Positions 21,617-31,008 of a DNA stretch of 64,000 nucleotides are shown here, piece by piece. Made by a program: the position numbers and the translations under genes. This stretch comes from Ancylobacter novellus DSM 506. Its GTDB lineage: Bacteria > Pseudomonadota > Alphaproteobacteria > Rhizobiales > Xanthobacteraceae. The stretch lies in assembly GCF_000092925.1 (NCBI RefSeq), contig NC_014217.1, positions 1,612,001-1,676,000 on the forward strand, written 5' to 3'. The notes beneath the pieces are model-generated. The model saw only the letters and a list, made by a program, of their open reading frames with translations, did no database searches and was not told the DNA's origin. Each line of letters starts with the position of its first letter. Position 1 is the first letter of the stretch.

Positions 21617-23017
21617 ATGGCCGTCTCGACGATTTTCATCGCCAATCGGGGCGAGATCGCCGTGCGGGTGATCCGCGCCGCCCGCGAGCTGGGCCTGCAC
21701 ACCGTGCAGGCGGTGAGCGCCGCCGATGGCGACATGCTGGCGGCTAGGCTCGCCGACGCGGTGGCGCCCGTGGGCCCGGCCCATGCCACCAAGTCCTATC
21801 TCAACAAGGAGGCGGTGGTGCGCGCGGCGCTGGAGAGCGGCTGCGACGCGGTGCATCCCGGCTACGGCTTCCTCTCCGAGAATGCCGATTTCGCCCAGAT
21901 GGTGGAGGAGGCCGGCCTCGTCTTCATCGGGCCGAGGCCCGAGACCATCCGCCAGATGGGCGACAAGGCGCGCGCCCGGCAGGAGGCGCAGGCCGCCGGC
22001 GTGCCGACCGTCCCCGGCACCGAGGGCGTCGTCGCCGATCTCGACACGGCAAAGGCCGAGGCGGCGCGCATCGGCTATCCGGTGATGATCAAGGCCGCGG
22101 CGGGCGGGGGAGGGCGCGGCATCCGCGTCGCCCGCCACGAGGCCGAGCTTGCAACGCTATTCCCCCAGGCGAGCGGCGAGGCGCGCGCCGCCTTTGGCGA
22201 TGGCGGGCTCTATCTGGAACGCTTCATCGGCCGCGCCCGGCACATCGAGGTGCAGGTGCTCGGCGACGGGAAGCGCGCCGTCCATCTCTTCGAGCGCGAA
22301 TGCTCGCTGCAGCGCCGCCGCCAGAAGGTGTGGGAGGAGGCGCCCGCCGCCTGCCTCACCTCGGAACAGCGGGTGGCGCTGTGCGACTCGGCGGTGCGGC
22401 TCGCCGAACGGGTCGGCTATCGCGGCGCCGGCACGCTGGAATATCTGTTCGATGACGAGACCGGCGAGTTCTTCTTCATCGAGATGAACACGCGCATCCA
22501 GGTGGAGCATCCGGTTACCGAGATGGTGACGGGCATCGACCTTGTGCGGACGATGATCAGCATCGCCATGGGCGAGCCGCTGCCGCTCGCCCAAGGGGAC
22601 ATCGCACTGAAGGGCCATGCCATCGAGGCGCGCATCTGCGCCGAGGACCCGGCCGCCGATTTCCGCCCCGCTCCCGGCACGGTGACGGGGCTCGCTTTGC
22701 CCGGCGGCTTCGGCGTGCGCTTCGATACGCTGCTCTATGCCGGCTATACGGTGCCGCCCTTCTACGATTCGCTGCTCGGCAAGCTGATCGCCCATGACGA
22801 GAGCCGCGCCGCGGCCATCACACGCCTCGACCGCGCCCTCGGCGAGCTCGTCGTCGAGGGTCTGCCGACCACCGCGCCGCTGCACCGCGCTCTCGCCGCC
22901 GACCCGGCGGTCCGGGCAGGCAGGGTGCACACGCGCTGGCTGGAGGAGTGGCTGGCCGCCGCGCCGCTGGCCGTGCCTCTCGCTGCCCCCGCTTCACCCG
23001 CTCCCACCCCAGCCTGA
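21617..23017 (+). CDS. Biotin carboxylase subunit (AccC-like)
   Basis: 466 residues. ATP-grasp biotin carboxylase with IFIANRGEIAVRVIRAARELG at the N-terminus, the glycine-rich loop KAAAGGGGRGIRVAR, IEVQVLGDGKRAVHLFEREC and the active-site FIEMNTRIQVEHPVTE. It carboxylates biotin on the preceding carrier with bicarbonate and ATP. The C-terminus is proline/alanine-rich (~15 residues) and ends 13 bp before pxpB. Because it is locked between the carrier and PxpB/PxpC, its partner carboxyltransferase is probably PxpBC and not acetyl-CoA carboxyltransferase. Confidence 0.9.
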   Translation: MAVSTIFIANRGEIAVRVIRAARELGLHTVQAVSAADGDMLAARLADAVAPVGPAHATKSYLNKEAVVRAALESGCDAVHPGYGFLSENADFAQMVEEAGLVFIGPRPETIRQMGDKARARQEAQAAGVPTVPGTEGVVADLDTAKAEAARIGYPVMIKAAAGGGGRGIRVARHEAELATLFPQASGEARAAFGDGGLYLERFIGRARHIEVQVLGDGKRAVHLFERECSLQRRRQKVWEEAPAACLTSEQRVALCDSAVRLAERVGYRGAGTLEYLFDDETGEFFFIEMNTRIQVEHPVTEMVTGIDLVRTMISIAMGEPLPLAQGDIALKGHAIEARICAEDPAADFRPAPGTVTGLALPGGFGVRFDTLLYAGYTVPPFYDSLLGKLIAHDESRAAAITRLDRALGELVVEGLPTTAPLHRALAADPAVRAGRVHTRWLEEWLAAAPLAVPLAAPASPAPTPA

Positions 23018-23030
23018 GGATCGCCCGGCG

Positions 23031-23900
23031 ATGCAAACGCGCTATTCATTCGGCGGCGACGAGCACATCTTCGTCGAGGTCGACGAGGAGATGTCGCTGG
23101 AGGCCTTCTTCAAGAGCCTCTCCATGACCAATGCGGTACGCGAGAGCGGCATCGCCGGCATCACCGAGATCTGCCCGGCCAACGCCTCGTTCCAGATCAA
23201 GTTCGACCCGGACGTGATCGCGCCGCAGGACCTCATGACGGAGCTGAAGGGGTTCGAGGCAGCGGCCGAGAAGGCGGACAAGACTATCGAGACCCGCATC
23301 ATCGAGATTCCGGTGCTCTATGACGACCCGTGGACACGCGAGACGCTGATGCGCTTTCGCGAGCGGCATCAGGACCCGACCTCCACCGATCTCGAATATG
23401 CGGCGCGGGTGAACGACTATCCGGACGTTCAGAGCTTCATCGCCGCCCATGCGGCCTCGCCCTGGTTCGTCTCCATGGTCGGCTTCGTCGCCGGGCTGCC
23501 CTTCACCTACCAGTTGGTGGAGCGCGCCAAGCAGATCGAGGTGCCGAAATATCTGCGCCCGCGCACCGACACGCCGCGCCTCACGGTCGGCCATGGCGGC
23601 TGCTTCGGCTGCATCTATTCGGTACGCGGCGCCGGCGGCTACCAGATGTTCGGCGTCACCCCCATGCCGATCTACGATCCCAGCGGAAAGATCAGCTATC
23701 TCAAGGAGCTGATGATCTTTCGCCCCGGCGACATCATCAAGTTCCGCTCGGTCGAGCGCGCCGAGTACGACGCCGACGTCGCGGCGATCGATGAAGGGCG
23801 CTTCGAGCCGAAGATCGTGTCCGTGCCGTTCTCGCTCGACGCCTTCACCGCCGATCCCGCCGGCACCAACGCCAAGCTGCTGGAGGCCCTCAATGGCTGA
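23031..23900 (+). CDS. pxpB: PxpB/KipI-type carboxyltransferase-like subunit
   Basis: 289 residues from the ATG at 23031. It belongs to the allophanate-hydrolase-subunit-1/KipI family, which is homologous to half of the carboxyltransferase domain of urea carboxylase. Recognisable parts are AASPWFVSMVGFVAGLPFTY, PRLTVGHGGCFGCIYSVRG and MFGVTPMPIYDPS. It is about 40-50 residues longer than E. coli PxpB, and the usual GSVGIAGGQTGIYP-type loop is replaced by the Cys-containing VGHGGCFGCIYS. This suggests a diverged member whose substrate may differ from oxoproline. It overlaps pxpC by 8 bp. Confidence 0.85.
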   Translation: MQTRYSFGGDEHIFVEVDEEMSLEAFFKSLSMTNAVRESGIAGITEICPANASFQIKFDPDVIAPQDLMTELKGFEAAAEKADKTIETRIIEIPVLYDDPWTRETLMRFRERHQDPTSTDLEYAARVNDYPDVQSFIAAHAASPWFVSMVGFVAGLPFTYQLVERAKQIEVPKYLRPRTDTPRLTVGHGGCFGCIYSVRGAGGYQMFGVTPMPIYDPSGKISYLKELMIFRPGDIIKFRSVERAEYDADVAAIDEGRFEPKIVSVPFSLDAFTADPAGTNAKLLEALNG

Positions 23901-24888
23901 CCGCTCCATCGAGGTCGTCAAGCCCGGCCTCGCCACCACCGTGCAGGACCTCGGCCGGCCGGGCTATTACCATCTCGGCCTGCCGCTCTCGGGCGCCATG
24001 GACCGTTTCGCGCTGATCGCCGCCAACAGGCTTGTCGGCAATGAGGATGGCGCGGCGGGGCTGGAGGCGGTGTTCCTCGGGCCGGAGCTGCGCTTTACAT
24101 CGGACGCGCTGGTCGCGGTTACCGGCGCCGAATTGCCGCCGAAGCTCGACGGGGTCGAGCAGCCGCTGTGGACCGCCTTCGCGGTCAAGGCCGGGCAGGT
24201 GCTGTCCTTCGCCTTCCTCAAGAGCGGCGCGCGCGCCTATATCGCCATCGCCGGCGGCATCGACGTGCCCGAAGTGCTCGGCTCGCGCTCGACCTATGCG
24301 CTCGGCGCGCTGGGCGGCTTCGAGGGCCGGGCCTTGAAGGCGGGCGACGTGGTGCCGCTCGGCACGCCGTCGGGAGCCTGGCGCGAAGGCGCCACGCTGC
24401 CGCCGGAAGGCCGCCGCCCCGTGCAGGCGAGCGGCGTCGAGATCCGCGTCGTGCCGGGCCTTTACTGGCACCGCGTCACCGAGGATGCGCAGGCCGGCTT
24501 CTTCGAAGACACGTGGAAGGTGGCGCCGGAAGCCGACCGCATCGGCTACCGCTTCCGCGGCGGCAAGAAGCTCGATTTCGTGCCGCGGGAGCAACCCTTC
24601 GGCGCAGGCTCCGACCCCTCCAACATCGTCGACAGCTGCTATCCCTACGGCTCGATCCAGGTGCCGGGCGGTACCGAGCCGATCGTGCTGCACCGCGACG
24701 CGGTGTCGGGCGGCGGATATTTCATGATCGGCACGGTGATCGCGGCCGATATGGACCTGATCGGGCAGTTGCAGCCGCACCAGCCCGTGCGCTTCACCGC
24801 CGTGACGTTGGACGAGGCGCTCCAGGCCCGGGTGGTGGAGAAGGCGCGGGTGCAGGGGTTGGAGCACTCCCTGCGCTTAGGCGGCTAA
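23893..24888 (+). CDS. pxpC: PxpC/KipA-type carboxyltransferase-like subunit
   Basis: 331 residues from the ATG at 23893, overlapping the pxpB stop. Allophanate-hydrolase-subunit-2/KipA family, with IEVVKPGLATTVQDLGRPGY at the start, AGGIDVPEVLGSRSTYALG in the middle and DPSNIVDSCYPYGSIQVPGG near residue 245. With PxpB it forms the carboxyltransferase-like half of 5-oxoprolinase or, in urea carboxylase, the domain that carboxylates the substrate. Last gene of the plus-strand operon; it converges on the TRAP permease gene 47 bp away. Confidence 0.88.
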   Translation: MADRSIEVVKPGLATTVQDLGRPGYYHLGLPLSGAMDRFALIAANRLVGNEDGAAGLEAVFLGPELRFTSDALVAVTGAELPPKLDGVEQPLWTAFAVKAGQVLSFAFLKSGARAYIAIAGGIDVPEVLGSRSTYALGALGGFEGRALKAGDVVPLGTPSGAWREGATLPPEGRRPVQASGVEIRVVPGLYWHRVTEDAQAGFFEDTWKVAPEADRIGYRFRGGKKLDFVPREQPFGAGSDPSNIVDSCYPYGSIQVPGGTEPIVLHRDAVSGGGYFMIGTVIAADMDLIGQLQPHQPVRFTAVTLDEALQARVVEKARVQGLEHSLRLGG

Positions 24889-24926
24889 TAATTTCGCTTT
24901 ATCGATCTGCGATGACCGAGACGTCC

Positions 24927-24948
24927 GGGCCCGCTTTACAGCGGGCCC
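24927..24948. terminator. Hairpin between converging pxpC and TRAP operons
   Basis: A perfect 9-bp stem (gggcccgct/agcgggccc, loop 4) lies 38 bp after pxpC and spans the last codons of the TRAP large-permease gene on the opposite strand. No long T run follows on either side, but the position between convergent operons fits a shared terminator. Confidence 0.5.
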
Positions 24949-26255
24949 ATGACGTAGGTGGGCAGCCAGGTGGCGATGCCCGGAAAGATGCTCAGTATGA
25001 CGATGCCGAGCAGCATAAGCAGCACATAGGGCAGCGATCCGCTTAACACCTGCTGGGCCGGCACCTGCGGTGCGATGGCCTTCACCACAAACAGGTTGAG
25101 CCCCACCGGCGGGGTGATGAGGCCGATCTCCATGTTGATCGTCAGGATCACCGCGAACCAGTAGGGGTCGAAGCCCGAGGAGACGATGATCGGATAGAGC
25201 AGCGGCGCCGACATCACGATGATGGCGACCGGCGGCAGGAACATGCCGGCGACCAGCAGGAACAGGTTGATCAGCGCCATCAGCACCCAGCGGTTCACGT
25301 CAAGGCCGGCGATGACTCCCGCGACGGTCTGGGTGATGAAGAGCGAGGAGAGGGCGAAGGCAAAGAGCTCGGCCGACGCCATGATCATCATGATCATGAC
25401 GCTTTCGCGCAGCGTGGACGAGAAGATCTCGAAGATCGGCTTCGGCTGGAACAGCCGGTACATCACGATGACCACGCCGAGCGTGAGGAAGGCACCCGCG
25501 CCGGCCGCCTCCGAGGGCGTCGCGACGCCGCCATAGAGCACGTAGAGCGTGCCGAGGATGATAATGAGGAACGGCGTGACCTTCGGTAGCGCCGCGAGCT
25601 TCTGGCCGAAGGTGAAGCGGTTGCTGCGCGTGCCGAAATCGAAGTTCTTCCGGCGGCAGTCGTAGAGCGCCCAGGCCATGAACATCGCCGTGAGCATGAG
25701 GCCGGGCATGACGCCCGCCAGGAACAGGCGGCCGATCGAGGTCTCGGTGGCGATGCCGTAGACGATCATCGTCACCGATGGCGGGATGAGGATGCCGAGT
25801 GTCCCGCCGGCGCAGATCGAGCCGGTGGCGACCGTGGCCGGATATCCGCGCTTGAGCATCTCGGGAATGCCCATCTTGCCGATGGCGGCGCAGGTCGCCG
25901 GGCTCGATCCGGTCATGCCGGCGAAGATGGCGCAGGCACCGAGATTGGAGATCACCAGCCCGCCGGGGACGCGGTTCAGCCAGCGGTCGAGCGCCTCATA
26001 GAGGTCGCGCCCGGCCGGCGTGGCGGCGACCGCCGCGCCCATGAGCACGAACATGGGGATCGACACATAGGCGAGGTTGGCGATGCCCGCGAACATGGTC
26101 TCGGCCAGCACCTCGAACACGCCGATGCCGTTGGCCATGAGAAGTCCGCCGATCGCCGTGAGGCCGAGGGCGAAGGCAATGGGCATGCCGGTGGCCAGCA
26201 GGACGAAGAGCAGGCCGATGACCAGCAGGCCGGAGGACGTGGGGGAGAGGCTCAT
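24936..26255 (-). CDS. matM: TRAP transporter large permease (DctM type), malonate operon
   Basis: 439 residues from the ATG at 26255, which overlaps the TGA of the small-permease gene; a GTG just upstream is also in frame. About 12 membrane segments in the DctM arrangement, with FAGMTGSSPATCAAIGKMGIPEML, ICAGGTLGILIPPSV and GLITPPVGLNLFVVKA as family signatures. It is the sodium-coupled translocating subunit. It lies downstream of malonyl-CoA synthetase, malonyl-CoA decarboxylase and the TRAP binding protein, which points to malonate or a related short dicarboxylate as cargo. Confidence 0.9.
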   Translation of the reverse strand: MSLSPTSSGLLVIGLLFVLLATGMPIAFALGLTAIGGLLMANGIGVFEVLAETMFAGIANLAYVSIPMFVLMGAAVAATPAGRDLYEALDRWLNRVPGGLVISNLGACAIFAGMTGSSPATCAAIGKMGIPEMLKRGYPATVATGSICAGGTLGILIPPSVTMIVYGIATETSIGRLFLAGVMPGLMLTAMFMAWALYDCRRKNFDFGTRSNRFTFGQKLAALPKVTPFLIIILGTLYVLYGGVATPSEAAGAGAFLTLGVVIVMYRLFQPKPIFEIFSSTLRESVMIMMIMASAELFAFALSSLFITQTVAGVIAGLDVNRWVLMALINLFLLVAGMFLPPVAIIVMSAPLLYPIIVSSGFDPYWFAVILTINMEIGLITPPVGLNLFVVKAIAPQVPAQQVLSGSLPYVLLMLLGIVILSIFPGIATWLPTYVMGPL

Positions 26256-26761
26256 CACGCGTGACCTTCGGCTTCATACGGACCGCGGAGGCGGCGGATC
26301 AGTTCGGCGACGTACTGGAGCGACAGGAACGCGAAGCTGACCGGCAGCGGCAGCAGCGGAATCCACAAGGTGATGGCGGCCACCGTCGAGGTGCGCCATT
26401 CGTTCACATAGGCCTCATGGAAGAAGATCGCGCTTGCGATCGTCATCAGGACCGCGAAGAGCAGGCCGAGGACGGCGCCGACGAGCCCGATGAGGCGCCT
26501 GGGGCCGGGCGGCAACGCGAGTTCGATCACGTCCACCCCGACATGGCCGCGCGTCTTCAGCACGTAGGGCGCGCCCAGGAACATGGCGGCCGTGGCCGAG
26601 AAGACGACGAAATCCGTCTGCCAGATCGTCGGCGCGCGGAAGACGTAGCGCAGGAAGATCATCTCGCAGATCACCAGCATCGCCGCGATGAGCAGCAGCC
26701 CGGCAATCAGGGCGGCGACTTTAGAGACGAGATCGACCGCTCGCAGGAACTGGTTGATCAT
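26255..26761 (-). CDS. matQ: TRAP transporter small permease (DctQ type)
   Basis: 168 residues with four membrane helices (AALIAGLLLIAAMLVICEMIFLRYVFR; FVVFSATAAMFLGAPYVL; LIGLVGAVLGLLFAVLMTIAS; LWIPLLPLPVSFAFLSLQYVAELI, each given in part). The sequence CEMIFLRYVF is the typical DctQ helix. It scaffolds the binding protein and the large permease and overlaps the large-permease start by one base. It is separated from the binding-protein gene by 116 bp containing a strong hairpin. Confidence 0.88.
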   Translation of the reverse strand: MINQFLRAVDLVSKVAALIAGLLLIAAMLVICEMIFLRYVFRAPTIWQTDFVVFSATAAMFLGAPYVLKTRGHVGVDVIELALPPGPRRLIGLVGAVLGLLFAVLMTIASAIFFHEAYVNEWRTSTVAAITLWIPLLPLPVSFAFLSLQYVAELIRRLRGPYEAEGHA

Positions 26762-26835
26762 GAAGAGCTTTCACTTGTCGGAGGGAAGGCTGCGCGACGG
26801 CGACGCCGTGGCGCCGCCCCAGATCGTAGGCGCGA

Positions 26836-26870
26836 CGCTCCGCGACTCCCGGGACGGGAGTCGCGGAGCG
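26836..26870 (-). terminator. Strong hairpin after the TRAP binding-protein gene
   Basis: A perfect 15-bp inverted repeat (26836-26850 and 26856-26870, arm cgctccgcgactccc) with a 5-base loop begins 7 bp past the binding-protein stop. There is no T run behind it on the minus strand, so it is likely an attenuator or an mRNA 3'-stabilising structure that favours binding-protein expression over the permeases. Confidence 0.8.
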
Positions 26871-26877
26871 AGGGGCG

Positions 26878-27882
26878 TCACTGGACGGACAAGGCCTTCT
26901 TGATCAGCTCGTCGCCGCCCTTCACCTTCTCGGCGAAGTTCTTGTAGGAGCTTTCCTGCGCCACCTTGAGCCAGGCGTCGTAATCGGCGGCGGACATCTC
27001 CACCACCTCGACGTTGGCCTTCTTGTAGGTGTCGATCAGCTTCTGGTCGCCCTTGCGGACTTCCTTGGAGAACCAGTCCTGCGCCTTCTTGCCCGCCGCG
27101 AGGATGGCCTTCTGCTGCGCCTCGTTGAGCTTGTCGAAGGACTGCTTCGACATCAGCACCGGCTCGTACATGAACCACAGCGCGTTCGCGCCCGGCGCCG
27201 TGAGGCACTTCACCTGCTCATAGAGGCGGTAGGAGACGAAGCTCTCCGAGGACGTGTTGGTGGCGTCGAGCACGCCCGTCTGCATGCCCGAATAGATTTC
27301 CGACGACGGCATGGAAGCGATGGAGGCGCCGGCGGCTGCCAGCATCTGCTCGAAGGCCGGACCCGCCGCGCGCGTGACCTGTCCCTTGATGCTGTCGGGG
27401 CCGGTGATGCAGCCCTTCTTGGAGGCGAAGGCGCCCGAGAGCCACGCATCGGCGATGACGATGGCGCCGTTCTTCTCGATGATGGCCTTGATGTCCTTCA
27501 TGAAGGGAGAGTCGTTCAGGCGCTCGGCGCGCTCGAAATTGCGCACGAGGCCGGGCATCAGCGTGACGGAGAATTGCGGCACGCGGCCCGAGGCGTAGTC
27601 GAGCGGGAACGAAGAGAGGTCGAGCTGGCCCTTGGTGATCGCGCCCCACTGCTCGTTCGCCTTGAACAGCGACGAGCCCGGGAACACCTGGATCTTGAGG
27701 CCGACATTCGCCGCTTCGACGTCGCGGGCGATCATCTGCACCATCTCGTCGCGGGGGTCGCCCTTGCCGCCCGGGAACTGATGCGAAGCGCGCAGCGTGA
27801 TGTCCTGCCCGAGGGCCGAGCCGGCGAAGGCCAAAGCGCAGCCCAGGGTCAGGGCGCGCGCGATCCGTTGCGTACCGTTCAT
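26878..27882 (-). CDS. matP: TRAP transporter substrate-binding protein (DctP type)
   Basis: 334 residues with a Sec signal peptide (ALTLGCALAFAGSALGQ). Mature DctP-family features are ITLRASHQFPGGKGDPRDEMVQMI, GAITKGQLDLSSFPLDYA and LDATNTSSESFVSYRLYEQ near residues 200-220; the arginine in VTRAAGPAFEQM fits the carboxylate-binding position. AGGAGG precedes the ATG. It lies 109 bp downstream of matB, so it probably shares transcription with matAB, as in the matPQMAB set of Sinorhizobium. Malonate as ligand is inferred from context. Confidence 0.88.
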   Translation of the reverse strand: MNGTQRIARALTLGCALAFAGSALGQDITLRASHQFPGGKGDPRDEMVQMIARDVEAANVGLKIQVFPGSSLFKANEQWGAITKGQLDLSSFPLDYASGRVPQFSVTLMPGLVRNFERAERLNDSPFMKDIKAIIEKNGAIVIADAWLSGAFASKKGCITGPDSIKGQVTRAAGPAFEQMLAAAGASIASMPSSEIYSGMQTGVLDATNTSSESFVSYRLYEQVKCLTAPGANALWFMYEPVLMSKQSFDKLNEAQQKAILAAGKKAQDWFSKEVRKGDQKLIDTYKKANVEVVEMSAADYDAWLKVAQESSYKNFAEKVKGGDELIKKALSVQ

Positions 27883-27991
27883 GTTTTCCTCCTTTTCGCC
27901 CGCCTTCCGGCGGCTGTTGGCGTTTCCTCAGTGTCTTCTTGTCGGGTGGTTGTCCCGCCCGCCTTATGAATTGTCCGGCGCTGACCTTACG

Positions 27992-29515
27992 CTAGGCGCT
28001 CCGGCGGTAGATATCCTTGTAGCTGTCGCGCAGGACATTCTTCTGCACCTTGCCCATCGTATTGCGCGGCAACTCCTCGACGAAGAACACCCGCTTGGGC
28101 TGCTTGAACTTCGCCAGCCGGCCTTCCAGCGCCTGAAGGATGGTTTCCTCGGTCAGCCCCGCGTCTTTCTCGTGCACCACGACGGCGGTGACGCCCTCGC
28201 CGAAATCGGGATGCGGCACGCCGATGACGGCGCTTTCCACCACGCCCTCGATGGTGTCGATCTCGCCTTCGATCTCCTTGGGATAGACGTTGAATCCGCC
28301 GGTGATCACCAGGTCCTTGCCGCGGCCGACGATGTGCAGATAGCCGCGCGCGTCGATCTTGCCGAGGTCGCCGGTGATGAAGAAGCCGTCATGGAACTCG
28401 CTGGCCGTCTTTTCCGGCATTCGCCAGTAGCCCTTGGTCACGTTCGGGCCCTTCACCTCGACCATGCCGATCTCGCCGGCGGCGAGCTCCGCGCCCGAGG
28501 CGGGGTCGGTGATCCGTATGGTGACACCGGGCAGGGGAAAACCGACCGTGCCGGCGACGCGCTCGCCCTCATAGGGATTCGAGGTGTTCATGCAGGTCTC
28601 GGTCATGCCGTAGCGCTCGAGGATGGCATGGCCCGTCCGCTCGCGGAACGCGCGGTGGGTCTCCGGCAGCAGCGGCGCGGAGCCGGAGATGAACAGGCGC
28701 ATATGCGCCGTTGCCTCCCGCGTCAGGCCGGGCTGGTCGAGCAGCCGGGTGTAGAAGGTGGGCACGCCCATCAGGCAGGTCGCACGGTCCATCAGCGCGA
28801 TCGCCTCGCGCGGGTCGAACTTGGCGCGGAAGAACATCGACGCTCCGCTCAGCAGCACGATGTTCACGGCGACGAACAGGCCGTGGGTGTGGAACAGCGG
28901 TAGCGCGTGAATGAGCACGTCCTCACCGCTGAAGTGCCAGCACTCCTTCAGCGCCCGGGCATTGGAGAGCAGATTGCCGTGGCTCAGCATGGCGCCCTTG
29001 GCGCGGCCGGTGGTGCCGGAAGTGTAGAGGATGGCGGCGAGATCGTCCGATCCGCGCGGCACATCGTCGAAGCCGGGCGGGAACGCGGCCGCCGCGTCGG
29101 TGAGGGAGCCGGTGCCGTCGGCGCCCAGCGTCTCCACGCTCGGCACCCCCAGCTCGCCGGCCAGGGCGCGGGCCTCGGCCTCGATCTCCGGACGGCAGAT
29201 GAACAGCGCGGGTTCCGCATCGCCGAGGAAGTAGCGCACCTCCTTCAGCGTGTAGGCTGTGTTGAGCGGGAGGTAGACCGCGCCCGCGCGCACGCAGGCG
29301 ATATAGAGGGCGAGGCACGGCCAGGATTTCTCGACCTGCACCGCCACGCGGTCGCCCGGCTTCACGCCCCGCGCGACAAGGAGACCGGCGAGCCGGGCGG
29401 AGAGGGCCAGAAGCTCGCCATAGGTGGCGCTCGCCCCGTCCGTGAGCATGGCCAGAGGCTTGTCGGGCGAGGGGACGGCGGAGCGGATGGCGGCAAACAG
29501 GTGGTTCTCGGACAT
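27992..29515 (-). CDS. matB: Malonyl-CoA synthetase
   Basis: 507 residues from the ATG at 29515. An ANL-superfamily adenylating enzyme with the P-loop ILYTSGTTGRAKGAML, A5 motif ERYGMTETCMN, TGDLGKID and the catalytic lysine region LPRNTMGKVQKNVLRD. The segments ALPLFHTHGLFVAVN and RAKFDPREAI match MatB enzymes that make malonyl-CoA from malonate, CoA and ATP. Eight bp separate it from malonyl-CoA decarboxylase, a pairing that identifies the substrate well. Length is normal. Confidence 0.92.
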   Translation of the reverse strand: MSENHLFAAIRSAVPSPDKPLAMLTDGASATYGELLALSARLAGLLVARGVKPGDRVAVQVEKSWPCLALYIACVRAGAVYLPLNTAYTLKEVRYFLGDAEPALFICRPEIEAEARALAGELGVPSVETLGADGTGSLTDAAAAFPPGFDDVPRGSDDLAAILYTSGTTGRAKGAMLSHGNLLSNARALKECWHFSGEDVLIHALPLFHTHGLFVAVNIVLLSGASMFFRAKFDPREAIALMDRATCLMGVPTFYTRLLDQPGLTREATAHMRLFISGSAPLLPETHRAFRERTGHAILERYGMTETCMNTSNPYEGERVAGTVGFPLPGVTIRITDPASGAELAAGEIGMVEVKGPNVTKGYWRMPEKTASEFHDGFFITGDLGKIDARGYLHIVGRGKDLVITGGFNVYPKEIEGEIDTIEGVVESAVIGVPHPDFGEGVTAVVVHEKDAGLTEETILQALEGRLAKFKQPKRVFFVEELPRNTMGKVQKNVLRDSYKDIYRRSA

Positions 29516-29523
29516 GGCGGCTT

Positions 29524-30891
29524 TCAGGTGACGGGAACGAGGGCGCTCGACGCGGTGTCGACCTTGACCAGCTTGCGCACATTCGCGCTGGCGACGATTT
29601 CGCCCTTGCCGGCAAAGGCTTCGTGGTTCTTCTCGATGTCGGCCGGAACGTATCGGTAGTTCACCATCAGCCCGGCGGCCTGGGCGATGCCCTTCGCCGA
29701 CAGGTCGCCCATCGGGTTGATGCGTTCCAGCCGCGCACCATTGCCGAGATGGAAGCGGGCCACCGGATCGACCGGCCCGCCCTTCGACGTGCGGGCGGCG
29801 AGCAGGTAATAGGCGCCGAGGGAAGCGAGGACGTCCACCATCTCCTCGCGCAGTTCCGGCTTCTCCGCCCAGTCCGGGACATCGAGCTTCTCCAGTACCT
29901 TGCGGTCGGCGGCGGAAAGGACGGCGCTGCTTTCCGCCCGACGCTCGGCCTCCAGCCATTTGCGGAAGCCGGGCACGGGCGAAAGCGTGACGAAGGTCGA
30001 GAGGGAGGGAAGCTCGCGCGAGATCTCCTCAAGCACCTGCTTGATCAGGAAATTGCCGAACGAGACGCCGGCAAGGCCCTTCTGGCAGTTGGAGATGGAA
30101 TAGAAGACGGCGGTGGTCGCTTCCCGGGGCTGCAACAGCTTGCGGGCCGGATCGAGGATCGGGAAGATCGCGCCCGGCGTCTCCTTCATCAGCGCGACCT
30201 CGACGAAGATCAGCGGCTCGTCGACCAGCGCCGGGTGGAAGAAGGCGTAGCAGCGCCGATCCGGCGAATCGACGCGCGAGCGCAGGTCGTCCCAGTCGCG
30301 GATGGCGTGGACGGCCTCATAGCGGATGATCTTTTCCAGGACATTGGCCGGCGTCGACCAGTCGATGCGCTTCAGCACCAGGAACCCCCGGTTGAACCAC
30401 GACGAGAACAGGTGCGCGAAATCGCGGTCGACCTCGGCGAAGTCGCGCCGGCGAACCATCGCGTCCATGAGCTGCTCGCGCATGCGCACCAGGGATAGCG
30501 TGCCGCCCGGCGCGAGGTTGAAGCGGCGGAAGAGTTCCTGCCGGCGCGGTTCGCTCGCGCGGTGCAGGTCGGGCGCGGCGGCCAGCCCATTGCGCCCGTA
30601 GGCTTCGAGCGCAGCCGTGAGCCGGCGCGGATCGGGGCCGAACTTCTCGGCGAGCACCTCGAAGAAGGCGGTGCTCTCGCCGATCTTCATATGCGCGTAG
30701 CGGTCGAGGATGTCCGCGGCGAGGGCGACGCCGGAGGCTTCGCCACGCCCGGAAAGGAGGGCCTCGCAACGCTCCGCCAGCGTTTCCACCCGCGTCGCCC
30801 CGCTTACCCGATGCGAGCGGTCGAGCAGCGTGCGACCGCGCTCCGCGATGGAGGTCAGCAGGTCCGCTACGAAGGAGGTGTTCGATCCCAT
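29524..30891 (-). CDS. matA: Malonyl-CoA decarboxylase
   Basis: 455 residues from the ATG at 30891 (MGSNTSFVADLL), with GAAGGAGG-like purine-rich sequence absent but homology starting there; the longer frame to 31005 reads through the regulator's operator. Malonyl-CoA decarboxylase domain throughout: YAHMKIGESTAFFEVLAEKFGPD, HLFSSWFNRGFLVLKRIDWSTPA, CYAFFHPALVDEPLIFVEVAL (catalytic region with Ser/His of the GNAT-like fold) and PVARFHLGNGARLERINPMGD. It converts malonyl-CoA to acetyl-CoA and CO2. First gene of the mat operon, divergent from matR. Confidence 0.93.
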   Translation of the reverse strand: MGSNTSFVADLLTSIAERGRTLLDRSHRVSGATRVETLAERCEALLSGRGEASGVALAADILDRYAHMKIGESTAFFEVLAEKFGPDPRRLTAALEAYGRNGLAAAPDLHRASEPRRQELFRRFNLAPGGTLSLVRMREQLMDAMVRRRDFAEVDRDFAHLFSSWFNRGFLVLKRIDWSTPANVLEKIIRYEAVHAIRDWDDLRSRVDSPDRRCYAFFHPALVDEPLIFVEVALMKETPGAIFPILDPARKLLQPREATTAVFYSISNCQKGLAGVSFGNFLIKQVLEEISRELPSLSTFVTLSPVPGFRKWLEAERRAESSAVLSAADRKVLEKLDVPDWAEKPELREEMVDVLASLGAYYLLAARTSKGGPVDPVARFHLGNGARLERINPMGDLSAKGIAQAAGLMVNYRYVPADIEKNHEAFAGKGEIVASANVRKLVKVDTASSALVPVT

Positions 30892-31008
30892 GGCTGTTCC
30901 AGCGTTCGATCTTCGCCAATGGCCCGCCGGCAGCAGCGGTGGCCTGGAGTACACGAGGACGGCAGCTTTGGTATCGAGTGAAGGCGAATCTGCATCTAAA
31001 GTCAATCA

